36,561 nt of DNA from Phoronis australis (taxonomy: Eukaryota > Phoronida > Phoronidae). The stretch spans positions 2,080,027 through 2,116,587 of the forward strand of contig NMRA01000010.1 of NCBI GenBank assembly GCA_002633005.1, read 5' to 3'. Below, in pieces: positions 9,689 to 22,000 of the stretch. The notes under the pieces are model-generated. The model searched no databases. It saw only the letters and a list, made by a program, of their open reading frames with translations, and was not told the origin of the DNA. Numbering within the stretch: position 1 is the first letter of the stretch; every line of letters starts with the position of its first letter. Both the position numbers and the translations under genes were made by a program.

Positions 9689-11236
9689 ATATGCCGAGCA
9701 TTTTAAGCGGAAACAAAATAAGTTTTCTGGATCCTCATCAAAAGTATTTTCACGACGACGACGGTCGCCCTCTGACGGTAACTTGTCGGAAGCTGTCTGA
9801 AATTTGTGACGACCCCTCCGGTTTCTACAATCCGTTCACCGATTCTAACTTATTGTCCATTTTTAATCACACGAGACTCGAAAACGATTATTACGAGGGC
9901 ACTCTGTTCAGATTTCCTTTGAGAAAACTAGAGAACCTATCAGAGCTCAGTTCTGAGGAATATTCGCCTGGTAAACTAGAACTTTTGTTTGAGCAATTTG
10001 AGCAATACTCGTACATGTGCCTGATGTTCCTCACCTCCCTTGAGTCTATCGAACTGTATGTACGTCAGTCTCGAGAACAACAACCTCACTTGGTTTTCAA
10101 AGTTGCTTTGTCTGAAAACAGTCGAGCAGACGTTGTAGAGAACAGACAGAAATTTCGAGATAACATTAATACTGAAACTTGGATGGAGTCGCCCGTGTGT
10201 ATGACACAGGAAGTATTGATTGACGCTCAAAACACTACTACAACTACATCCCACCATTGGTTGGTCACGAATTTCTTCGCAGGTGGAGACGAATTACCAA
10301 CGTTGAAAGGGATGTTTAACGAGAAATCTTTGTTTTACCCTCCCTGGGTCTCTGTGGCTATGTCAATGAATGGCGATTTCCAACCTGAACAACCAAGAGG
10401 TCATGTTTTCTGTTTCCTACCGTTTCCGGTAGAACAAAAAAGTCAGACAGGTCTCCCGATTCACGTCAACGGTTTCTTCGCCATTGATAAGAGCCGTGAT
10501 CACTTGGAATGGCCAAACACTGAACAGTTAGGAGCTGAATTGTGCGACACCAGTCAAGTAATGTTGGCAGAAGCAGTACCCATGGCTTACAAAGAGCTTG
10601 TTGTGAACGCCATCAAATTCAACGTTTCCCAGAATCTGGTCTACAAAACAATTCCATTTCTTAAAGTTGTAGATGGCAAATGGTTTGAGATGGTTGAAAA
10701 TTTCTTGAAGCACATGTCACACATTCCATTCCTTTACACAGATCAGGGGGGTGGGCGGCATGTGCAGATACATGAAGCATTGTTTAGCTTTTTGACAAAC
10801 GAGCAGCATCCGGAAGTGATTAATGACATACTGGTGAAAGCAGATAGACCCGTTGTTTGCATCCCTGAACACGTCAGATACACGATTGAGACCATTGAAA
10901 ACGTAACGTTGTCTGTTGTAACACCAAGTGACTTACGCGAGTCGGTAAGAAAAATTCAAGACAACACCAGCCCATTCCCCGAGACAAAAACCCACTGCAT
11001 GCAGATCTTGGCTTATGCGATGCATGACGGGCAATTTGACGAACTTGTTGGCCTCAACCTAATACCTCTGCTAAGTGGAACGTATGTTGCGTTTCAAGAG
11101 AATAACGCGCAAGATAAAATCTTTTTGACGAATACTGATCATCCTGCAGAATTATTTCCTGGCCTTGAGAATCGTCTTGTCAGCAACGCCATCACTGACA
11201 GCGAAAAAGAAGTTCTGGAAAAGATAGCCAAGTCAG
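9689..11236 (+). CDS. sacsin-like gene, end of ATPase module 1 and first sacsin-repeat body
   Basis: Acceptor ctttgcag ends at 9688 and donor gtaagt starts at 11237 (phase 1). The exon continues DMPSILSGNKISFLDPHQKYF, the standard end of the sacsin ATPase (TDxPxxLSGxxxxxxDPH). Then come GTLFRFPLR and the marker FCFLPFPVEQ...LPIHVNGFFAID near residue 368. The open frame extends 52 bases upstream of the acceptor, but that part is intron: splicing from 9305 joins a perfect family sequence. At the 3' end the frame likewise runs a few codons into the intron. Confidence 0.94.
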
Positions 11237-12340
11237 GTAAGTATTTGTCAAATATTGTGACTGGTACATGTAGGTAGAATTATTTCTGTAGAAGAAAACT
11301 ACTGGGAAGGAATATAGATGTTATATTATTGGAGACATCTCGAGATATTTAGAGACAAAACATGATTTTTGGTCCCTCTATTTTTGAAGCTGCAAGGACA
11401 TTGCTAGGTTTTGGAATGCTTGGTTTAGTTTAGTTCCAGCACCATTGAATGAAGTGATCCGGGGACCCGGGGTCAAGTTGCACTTTCATTAAAATGCCAT
11501 TGCGTTTTTCCAAATCAAACCACAGATAGTAATTGTTAAACTGGCCAAGTTGTCTTTCAACAACGATTGAAAATCGATAAATTAGCTCGATGGGTGTCGA
11601 CATTTTCGTTGCACAAATTACACTTCGCTGTGACAATAGAAATCAATCGAAAAAGCTGTTCGAACTGCGTGGCAAACCCGTAAGAAAATTTAGTACTTAA
11701 ACCAGCAATTTAAGTGTTTTGCAATCTTTGTGTTTTATTGTTGATTACGAAAAATATATTGCGCAATAGTTGGAGCTAATCCCGAAAAGCACTTTATACC
11801 TGGTCGTCAAAGTGAATCAGTGTTTACAGGCGGATACATGTTTAAATATACAAATACAACAAGAGTTTCAGTGATACATACAAGATTACTATTATTAATG
11901 TAAAAATCGTGTAAATTAATAATAATTATGCACAATGTCTTGCCGATGAAGATAAAAACCTTACATGTTATACAGATGCAGAGCACAAATGTGACCCACC
12001 ACCACAAAATGAGTCTTAAGTCGGGATTTGTCATTTTTTAATTGTTATTTTTTTCTGAAAACGCAGTGTTTTCTGATCATTTTGAGGTATGAAACATGTC
12101 CTTATCTTCACAAATGACCGAGTTATTGCCAATTCTATTCGGGGAAAGCGAAAATTTAGAGCATTCAAAAGTCAAGGAAAATGGCCGACGAAAAGTGCCG
12201 ACAGTGTCTTTAAAATTTCCATAACAACCTGCAGTTGAATGCTACATTTCAGACTTATTAGTATGCACAACAACATAAACAAATAAAAGTAATAAAAATT
12301 AGAAAAAATATAGACCTTATCATGTAATCTCAGCCAAAAA

Positions 12341-12760
12341 NNNNNNNNNNNNNNNNNNNNNNNNNNNNNNNNNNNNNNNNNNNNNNNNNNNNNNNNNNNN
12401 NNNNNNNNNNNNNNNNNNNNNNNNNNNNNNNNNNNNNNNNNNNNNNNNNNNNNNNNNNNNNNNNNNNNNNNNNNNNNNNNNNNNNNNNNNNNNNNNNNNN
12501 NNNNNNNNNNNNNNNNNNNNNNNNNNNNNNNNNNNNNNNNNNNNNNNNNNNNNNNNNNNNNNNNNNNNNNNNNNNNNNNNNNNNNNNNNNNNNNNNNNNN
12601 NNNNNNNNNNNNNNNNNNNNNNNNNNNNNNNNNNNNNNNNNNNNNNNNNNNNNNNNNNNNNNNNNNNNNNNNNNNNNNNNNNNNNNNNNNNNNNNNNNNN
12701 NNNNNNNNNNNNNNNNNNNNNNNNNNNNNNNNNNNNNNNNNNNNNNNNNNNNNNNNNNNN
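12341..12760. other. assembly gap (N run)
   Basis: 420 consecutive N bases inside the large intron. The real length is unknown. Confidence 0.98.
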
Positions 12761-13479
12761 TGAGTGACACTTCTGTTGAAAATACCCCGAATGCAAAAAG
12801 TGAAATAACGACTTATGATTGGACGAAAAACTCAAAGAGATTACTACATGCATAATGAGCAGAGTTTGACCTTTCTGTTGATGTGTTTACGAGCGAAATT
12901 GGGTCATCGGAAGACTGATCAATGAGGACACGAAAACCGGCAAATTTCGATGAAAATTTCACGAGATATGCAGTCGTGGAGAAGGTGATGTTTTTCAAAA
13001 TGAAATAAATAAGGTTTAAAATGAAGTTTGATCGTTTTAAAGTATTGTTTTGCGGAGTAGAATGAATAAATAATCATAATCTGCAATAAAAAAATTTGAC
13101 CTAATTTTAACCGATAGCGACTGTTTGCAGTCTTGTCAGGAAATTGAGTTTCCGACTTAAGACTCATTTTGTCGTGGTGGGTCACAAATAAGGAATTTCG
13201 TCCATTATGAAATGACCTATGGCTTAGATAAGCTCGTGTAGTCAATATCAGTTGAAGCAATAGATCATTTCGCTAAGAGATAGAAATTTTGCAACTTTTT
13301 CAAGTAAAGCCATGTTGATACTGGTATCAAGTTTTCTATACCCATTATGCAAAAGATAATTTTGTCAAGAACTTTAGGGAATTCTGGGTAAGGTTGTGAC
13401 TATCGGGTTATTGTTCGAGTGTCTGGAAAAGATCTCTTCTCTTATTTTCGTTTACTGTCCAATCAGAGATGTGAACAGC

Positions 13480-14131
13480 TCCGTGGGGAAGTGGCCTTCA
13501 AATTGCCTCTAAATTTATCGTCCCAATTTGTACAAGCTAATAATGTCATGACTGCGTAGAAGTTGAAATAACGTTAAAGACACTGGCAAATCTGAAGCAG
13601 GGGTATATGCTGTTCGATAAATATTTTGTGAGTTTTAAAGTTCATCCTCTATTCATGAGACCGGTCAGAGAGTTTTCCCTGTCAGATTGTAATTCTAAGG
13701 GGTACTGAGGATACTCTTTTGAGAATAGATAAAATGGTTTAGAGATAAATGAGTCCAGATTATCGTTAATGTAGAGTGATAAGAGGAAAGGATTTGGTAC
13801 GCTACATTAAGGTATTCCAGCATTGGCGTAGGTGGACGAAGACGACAGTGATAAGACTCCATCAATCCGCACTTAGTAAGTTCGGCAAGTCAGATGGGAT
13901 AGTGCCTCAGAAACCATAGGATTGCAACTTGTAAAACAGTAGATCGTGCTGCTTCAGGCAAGAATCTGAACTGTATTGTAGATTAGATCGTTAGAGATAG
14001 CGTGTTCAAACATTTGCTGGCTTGTAATTTAACTGATATTTTCCACAAGAAGTTTTAGTTTTATAAGCCGATAGTTTTCAGCGTCACTGTTCAAATTCTT
14101 TTTGTGTAGATGTATCATTACTCCTAGTTCC
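13480..14131 (-). mobile_element. decayed non-LTR (LINE) reverse transcriptase fragment
   Basis: On the minus strand, starting near 14131, the frame reads GVMIHLHKKNLNSDAENYR, matching the LINE RT opening (xxPIxKKGxxxxPxNYRPIS). Further on are HDLLFYKLQSYGF, matching the (D)HxxLLxKLxxYGxxG block, and a degenerate LYIND motif near 13750, matching the segment before the catalytic FADD. Blocks appear in the expected order but with several stops and frame changes, so this is a dead fragment. The block style suggests a CR1/L2/Jockey-like clade. The 3' limit near 13480 is uncertain. Confidence 0.5.
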
Positions 14132-16099
14132 CAATAATTATATGAATATACGTAAATAAAACAACAAAAATGGATCACTGAAACTTTTGGATATAATAAA
14201 TTCCTTCGTCAACATAAACAGAAATAATTCCTCTCATACTGGTATTTCTTGTACAATGTTATCAAAAGGACTGTGAGTTCCTTTGCGATTGTTTTGCTTA
14301 TTTATCACCCATTAGGTCGGTTCCGTCATTTTGTTTCGTCATTTTTTAATAGTTTCCTGACCTCAGCGGATTAGGGAAGCCTTCTTTGTCTAAGATGTAT
14401 TCAAATGTTTTGCTTCGGAATTGGAAAGTTCGTTGTTGGAGCAATGTGGTTTTTGGATGTGAAGTATTGGATAAAAAGGCTGTTTTTTTATTCTTCGCTC
14501 ATAAATGAGTTTCAGCGTCCTGTGCAGTATGGTATAATGATTGCTTTGTGTGTCCCTGATTTTATTTTTATAGTTCAGTATCCCTTTGAGGTTTTGAAAA
14601 AAAATTTTAAGCTGGCGATACCTTCTCATTTTGTCATTTTGCTCCAGCTTCTTTGGTAAACATCCGCGAGCGCTTTTTGGGAAATTGGTTCTATGGTGTG
14701 ATTTAAGTTGCCAAAAGTGGAACTTGCTATAGTTTTACATTAGACAATAATACTTCCGATTTGGTTCCATATTTTCAACCTCTCTCTGGATTCAATTTAG
14801 TTTAATTTTGGCTCAACTAAGATAGAGTTCTCTTATATGGCATGGTATTTATGTAGCCACGATAAAGATTGACAGTGAAACGCCGTAGACAATAGTTAAT
14901 TCATTAACGACAAAATCCTAGGCGAATCGCCCACTTTTTAATAATGTGAACATTTCGTCACTAGAATAATTTTGATTGTGATACGTCGTAATTTCTTATT
15001 TTATTTCAACAAAATAATAGAGATTAGCAACACAATCTTTGCTTGACTTAAAATTACACTAAATCTGTATAGGTGTCAAAAAGGTATGCTGGGGAATAAT
15101 TTCCATTCTCTCGTATTTGTCCAAATCTGCAATACATCAATTACAATTTCTTTTAATCTCCTCAGTACAGCGTTACAGGCGGCCTTAGTATTGTGCTGGG
15201 ATTAAGATGTGATTAATTTCGTAAAAGAAATCTCCAAAGTATGCAGATAACACTACATTTTCTCAACTAATAAAATGTTACTGCCTACTATATTTGAAAA
15301 GCCACTTTATATTTCGTTCCACAAACATGTTATTAAAAAGCTTTTAAGAGTCTAAAAAGTGAGCACTGTCATTTTTCCCAATCCTCATTTCTTAATTTTT
15401 AAATATATTTAGCATAAACGTTTTTTAAATGCAATAACACTTAAAGACTTTTCGCTAAGTTCGGAACAAACCTTTGAAAGACATGATGGTGTTTAGTACA
15501 TAATTCCAGAGAAACGTGTTCGGCATCTTCGAATGATATCATCCTGGAAATCAATAGCTCTTCTGTACACCCAATGTTAGTCTGATCCCGTCCAAAATCC
15601 ATCATGCTACTGGCTCGCTCTATCAACACTAATGCTACCTGAAAGTTTGATTTCCTTAGCCAGAGCATTGTCCTGGATCAAATTGTTTAATTTGTTCCTT
15701 TGTTCAAAACTTCCCAACACAATTTACTTTCAGTGGCCACACCACGTGACGTAATAAATATAAGTCTGAAAAGAATTCTGTCCCAACATATTTACACCCC
15801 GTTTTAAGATTCAGTAAGTCGAGGACAAACTTATTATCATAACTGTTGTAGAATAAGGTTCTTCTATTTATCAAAATGTTTATGCTTTCCCATAGAACTT
15901 GATTTTTCAATCTGATATTTGCATATAAATATCCTGGTGTTTCTTGCCAGCTCCATAACGTACCGTGTATCACAGCATAAGGACATGAAATTTTCTGGTA
16001 GCAATTTCTTGTTAGCATATTTGGATTAAAAAGCCTCTATTGTTCAATAGTTGCAAGTGCGCGTATGTCGTATATGACGATGACTTTTCACCGTTGCAG

Positions 16100-19000
16100 G
16101 AGAAACAAATATGGCGCTGATGAAGCAAGAAGACGCGGTGCAGATGTTCCAACTGGTTTTCCCGTCTCATTGGGTTGACGACCTCTTGTCATGGACTCCC
16201 GATCGGGAAGAAGACGTCACACTTGCTTGGGTGGAGTTGGTGTGGAACTACCTGGTGAAGATGTTCTTAGACGATCTTTCTTCTGTAGAAGGTCTTAGTA
16301 TTCTACCACTAAAATCAATTGACGGGCCACTCTTTCTGAAAAGATTAACTAGAAAGAGCGCTGTCATTTTTTATGACGGACGCTCCGAAAGTTTCCGTGT
16401 TAGCACGTTGAGACAGTTAGGCGTTTTCGTTGCAGACGATTTGTTTCCTTTCATCAAGCGTCATCCGTGCATTTATAACTACGTGAGCGAACCTTCAGTT
16501 TCAGGTGTTTTACACGCTCTGTCCGCTCTCGACCTACCTCTGTTGATAAAGAAAATGAGCGAGCTTTCCCGCGAATTGGTCCACCAATTCCGTTCTGAAA
16601 TAGCACGAGGTGATGTGCATGTTCTCCAACAATTCCGTGATATTCTGAGGGCATTGCCAATGTTCGGGGTCACAGGAAACACACTGACACGTGTAGAAGA
16701 CAGGCTATACGCACTTGAAGAAATTGGCTGCATAGCTCCAGATGACGAATTTCCATTTAGACTACCAAAACCACTTATCCAGATAGAGAACGAATCTTCA
16801 AGGCATTTGAGCCTCGTGCTCGGTGCTAGAGAGCTTTCCTTGACCGATTTGTTGGTAAATCTCATTATCCCGTCAATATCGGTATACACACCACTTGACT
16901 TTGAAAAAATATTAGAGTATCTATTTTGTCACCACATGGAATTAGTTGACAGCAACCGTAAGCTCAGGGATTGTGTTAGAGATTTGAATATTTTTCAGCG
17001 CTGTGATGGCGAACTTGGGAGCCTTGCAAGTTTATTCGACCCTTCTGACGAAAGGTTAACGAAACTATTCTACGGTCAAGACATCTTTCTTGCGGGCGCA
17101 TGCGCCTCGAACAAGATTCTGCCTAAACTGCGCATTCTTGGTCTGAAAACATACAAAGACATTGAAGCCCAAGAAATACTTCTAGCTGCGCGGCATATTG
17201 AAACATTACCGCACAACCAGAGCGTTGTACTGAAAGCGCATGCGATACAAACGTTTCTCTCAGAACAGAAAGCATCTTACTTAGATAAACAAACCGACGG
17301 ACGGTCGTTAAAAGAACACTTACAAGATACTGCTTGGGTTCCTGTTAAAACACGTCCCGATAATTACCCTCGTCAATTAACCTGGTTTGGTGGAAAAAAC
17401 AAGTTTCAAAAGCCGTCATTGCTCCATGAAGCAAATGATGGCAATTTGGTTGGCACAGTGAAGGAAGTTGCAGATATTGAAATGGTTTCTGGGTTGTGTC
17501 TATGTGAAACAACATTAAAACATGTGGCTGACAATTTGCTTAACGTTGCAATGGAAAGCACCCCATCCACCGAAAATATACTGCAACTCCGCAGCTTCGT
17601 GTTTCATGTGTATGAATACATGCAGAGCCAAATTACCACGAATCCGCAGATCACAAGAAAGATGAGAGAGGATTTTAAAGGGAGGAAGTGTATTTTGGTC
17701 GAAGATGGCAGAGTTTTTGTTACACCTGAAGAAGTCTCATTTGCAGAAGACTTGGCACCTTTTCGCCCTGAGATACCTTATGAGATGAAACTACGATTTC
17801 AAACATTACTAAAAGGCATGGGTGTGCGACAAAAGTTTAATGTGGAAGCTTATTGCACGATACTTTCAGAAATAGAGGCAGACAGTCGTGGTTGCCCTTT
17901 GAGTAAAGAAAGGCTTGATCTTGTGAGGAGTATTGCCGAACGTCTTGCAAGTTCCGTAGAAGCTGACGACCTGCCTCAGGAAGTCTATTTGCCAAATGAC
18001 GCAAACCATGTGATGAAGTTGTCATCGACACTTTGCAACAATGATTGCCCTTGGATACCTGACGCTGACATGTCGTGTGTACATAGACGTATACCATTCG
18101 ATGTTGCTAAAACATTACGTGTGCAGACAAAGCGTACAAAAGCTTTAGAAAGTTCCTCCTTTGGAATCCCTTTCGGGCAAAAGGAGAAACTCACTGATGA
18201 GATTAAAAGAACTCTTGAAGGATATCCTGCAAATATTGACATTTTGAAAGAGATGCTCCAAAACGCTGACGACGCTCAAGCTACCGAACTACACTTTTGT
18301 CTTGATACCCGTATCCATTCAACAGACAGGGTATTTGAAGATTGCTGGAAACCATTGCAAGGACCAGCGCTTTGTGTGTACAATGATAAGCCTTTCACCG
18401 AAGATGATGTTCACGCTATTCAAAGCCTTGGAAATGGTAACAAAGAGAATGGTCATACGAAGACAGGCCAATACGGACTGGGGTTTAATGCTGTTTATCA
18501 CGTCACTGACGTACCCTCGCTGCTAACTAATATCGTTGGGAAAGGCAAGAGATTGTATGTGTTCGATCCGCACTGTGCATATGTACCTTCTGCAACTCGC
18601 TATGAACCAGGAAGATGTTTCACGGATTTGGATAAACTGAAGAACATGTTTCCTTCAGTTTTTGAATGCTATAATAACGTTTTTGAAGATATTGGTGACT
18701 CGTTTGAAGGAACACTTTTTAGATTCCCTCTGCGAGACGAGAAAATGGCAAAAACATCTGACATAAAGGCTACACCAATCACAATACAAGACGTACGTGC
18801 GATGTTGCAAACATTCAAAAGTGAGGCCCCTAAGAGTCTACTGTTTCTGAACAACGTTCGGAAAATCACGGTCTGTGAAATAGGACGCGCCGATGATGCT
18901 TTGGAGTCATTCACAATTAGCGCTACTTTAGAAAGTGACTGCCAAAGAAACCTCAATGAATTCAAAGAATACGTCAAGGCAGTCTCAGCTGCAGCAAAAA

Positions 19001-22000
19001 TGATCCCAAGAAACATTTGGTCCATCCAGTCAAACGAGGTAGCGTATGAGATGACCGTGAAAAGTCCAGATGATGCGAAGAAGAGATGGCTCATTGTTCA
19101 AAAGTTTGGCTTCGATACGAACGAAGAGGTCCCTCAATTATTAAGCAATGCGTACTCCAGAAGTGAAATTCAACTTCTTCCAAGAGGGGGAGTTGCGTGT
19201 GAGTTAACGTCGTCAAGGCAAGATGACGTGCATAACGCATTCTGTTTCCTTCCACTGCCTCAGACCACAAAATTGCCTGTCCATATCAATGGTCATTTTG
19301 CTCTTGACCATGAAACAAGGCGGAAAATATGGACATCTACTCAACAAGACGAAGACGTTAAGGCTACGTGGAACAGATTACTCATGCGTTTGGTGATTGC
19401 ACATGCATATGTGCGCTTAGTTGACGAATACAAACATCGTGTCATTGCTTGCAGCAGTGGCGAGACCACAACTTTGTCTAAGCTGAGGTCACTTCTTAAT
19501 CTTTTCCCTTTCTCGCACCAAGATTCTGGTGAATTCAATGATTTGGTGAGAAGCTTTTATAGAATAATGAATGAAAAGCAGGTTCCGGCCCTTTGCATGG
19601 TTCATGGGCCTCTTGCAGAGAGTGAATTGTACACAATCACTTGGTTTCCACCTGGCGATAAAGGTCCAGACGGACCTCATTTTGATACTTTATGCTCTAA
19701 AGATACGTTGTCTTTGACAGGAAGTGGCAGAAAACCCTTTGATTGCCTTAGGGATTTGCTTCTGCAATGTGAAATGAAAGTCTTGTGGAAACCTGTCTCC
19801 ATTTTAGTTGAAGAATTCGAGCATAGTGGTATTACTTGTCGATCATTAACTTCAGAAACAGTTCTTGAATTTTTCAAGACGCCAGTTGCATGTAGTGCAA
19901 CTCTCTCACACCCTACAGATGTGCTTACCATTTTGAATTTCTGCAAAAATGCTCCACACTTTCCAGATCTTTTAGAAGGTGTACATCTCCTTATGACAGA
20001 ATCACGGAAGATCAAAGAATTTACATCAAAATATCCCAGATATCTTACGACGCATACTACTCTCGTGAATTCGGAATATCACGACGATTTTGTTCACCAC
20101 CAACTTGCACAATCAGTGTTCCAGACGGAGCTTTTTCAGGACATTACCTGCTTTAAAGAATTTACAATTGAAAGCTTGTCTAGAATGCTTCCTGGAAAAT
20201 TCAAAGATCAATATGAAGTGATACATGAGAAAGATGACAGGTTTGTTGAGTGGATCCAGGAGCTGTGGTATTTTATCAGCGAAGCACAACAGATGGGGAA
20301 ACATGATGCAAATACTTTATGCGAATTTCTTGGACAATTTTGTCTGATACCTGCATACCGTGAAATAGAAGGGAAACCCAGAGAGCATACGCTCATTCAA
20401 TTTCGGCGATCCAAAGGTGTCGTCAATAGCTTATCCGAGAACGTAAACATTGTGGACAGTATGAAACGCTTAGGTGCTCCAGTGCTGTCAGACATAGTTC
20501 CGCCACACCCAATTCTGTTGTCCATTGTAACCACGACAAACAAGCCACTGGACATTTTATCTGCCATTGAACTAGAACGAGAAAATGGTTCACCAAACAT
20601 CCTCCTAACGAAATCGCAGTGTTCTTGCCTACTTAAGTACCTGTGCTCAACCTTAGATCCCAACCATGAGATTTTACAAAGAATAAAACAATTACCTTTC
20701 TTCTGTACAAGTAGTGGATCTTTTATCAGTATCAGCGATAAGGAGGTATTTGTACTTGGTAGAAACATTCGAACGAAGGACGCACGCTTTTGGGAGGACA
20801 ATGAAAACGTTCTGTTCCTGGAAAATGAATTCATTGGCGAGGATGTCAGGAAGTTTCTTAAACTTGAGAAAATAAAACGTTCCGATCTTTATAAGGACTA
20901 TGTCCTGCCACATTTGGCACAAATGTCAGATGAAAGCAGAATAGATGTTTTAGAGTACATAAGACGCGTCGTTATTCGTACATTGGTCGACAAGGACCGG
21001 GCTTCCTTCATATCTTTTATGAAGAAAACGCCTTTCATCAAAAACGACCAGGGAAGGTTGGTGAAGGCCAGTGTCTACTATGACTGGCACAATGCGGTCT
21101 TTGCTGAAATGATGCCAGAAAAACAATTTCCACCCAAGGACTTCAAAACCCCTAAATGGCGGGAGTTCTTATTGGAACTTGGACTGCAGTACAGTTTATC
21201 AGGTGATCAGTTTGTAGAATTTGCAAAGGAGGTTGCGGGTTATGATACACGCAGTCAATTCATAGACAAACGGCGCAAGTCAGATGTGCTGCTCGATCAT
21301 CTTTTTGAAAACCAAAACTCTCTTCCACTGAATGAAATCAAAGATATAGCGTTTGTTCTACAGCAAACGTTACCAGAAGAATTAGTTCGTCTGCATCCAC
21401 GTTACAATGAAGAAAAATTTGTGAAGATGAATGATGCCGTTGTCGGTACCCCTTCAAATGTTCAGCTGGTTTGGAGTACTGCAAGTCTTCTCTCGAGGAG
21501 GTCATTTTCTTGCGACGAAAGGCTAGCCAAAGCTCTTGGGATTCACGTCTTGCCACCTGTGTCCCTGGTGATTAGACATTGCTCCAACGTGTGTACAAAC
21601 CTGTATCAACAGAAACCATGGACTACCAAGGAGGCATGGGAGGACGATTTAATGCTGCGCATTATGAAGAACATGTACGGGTTTTTGAGCACGAACACAT
21701 CAGAAATTTCTTCAATTGACAAGAACTTGTTGCAAAATACACCGTTCGTGGTCGTCAATGAGTCGAATGCATTTGTCTATGCGAGACAAATAGTGGAAGA
21801 CATACAGAAAGAAGAACAAATAGAGCCGTATCTGTATAAGCTGCCCACGGAAATTGCAGAATTCAGACAGTTATTCTTTTCTTTGGGAGCAAGCGTGCAT
21901 CTGAATGTAAATCAACTTGGAAATGTCCTTTTTGAAATCGCTCACAGTACTAGTGAAGAGGTTTCTTATATTGACCTAATGAAGAAGGCTGCCCAATCTT

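Larger units (their letters stand above)
11237..16099 (+). other. large intron of the sacsin-like gene, with assembly gap
   Basis: A 4863-base phase-1 intron runs from gtaagt (11237) to ttgcag (16099). It contains a 420-base run of N (12341-12760) and a decayed LINE reverse transcriptase (about 13480-14131, minus strand). I find no additional exon. The flanking exons join as KIAKSG-ETNMALMKQED with no residue missing in appearance, but an exon hidden in the gap cannot be excluded. Confidence 0.75.

Noticed and set aside
9637-9690. Upstream extension of the exon frame (MHFRGIIFVHHTLCFF) as a gene start
   Set aside because: It lies before a clear acceptor (ctttgcag, 9688). Joining to the exon at 9158-9305 gives an unbroken sacsin ATPase sequence (HMT-D-MPSILSG), so this stretch is intron.
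12320-12853. Open frames spanning the N run
   Set aside because: They consist mostly of undetermined residues from the gap.
14390-14659. Overlapping 79- and 84-codon frames in the large intron
   Set aside because: They overlap on opposite strands and are rich in residues from AT-rich codons. There is no recognisable motif, and they are more likely chance or eroded LINE sequence.
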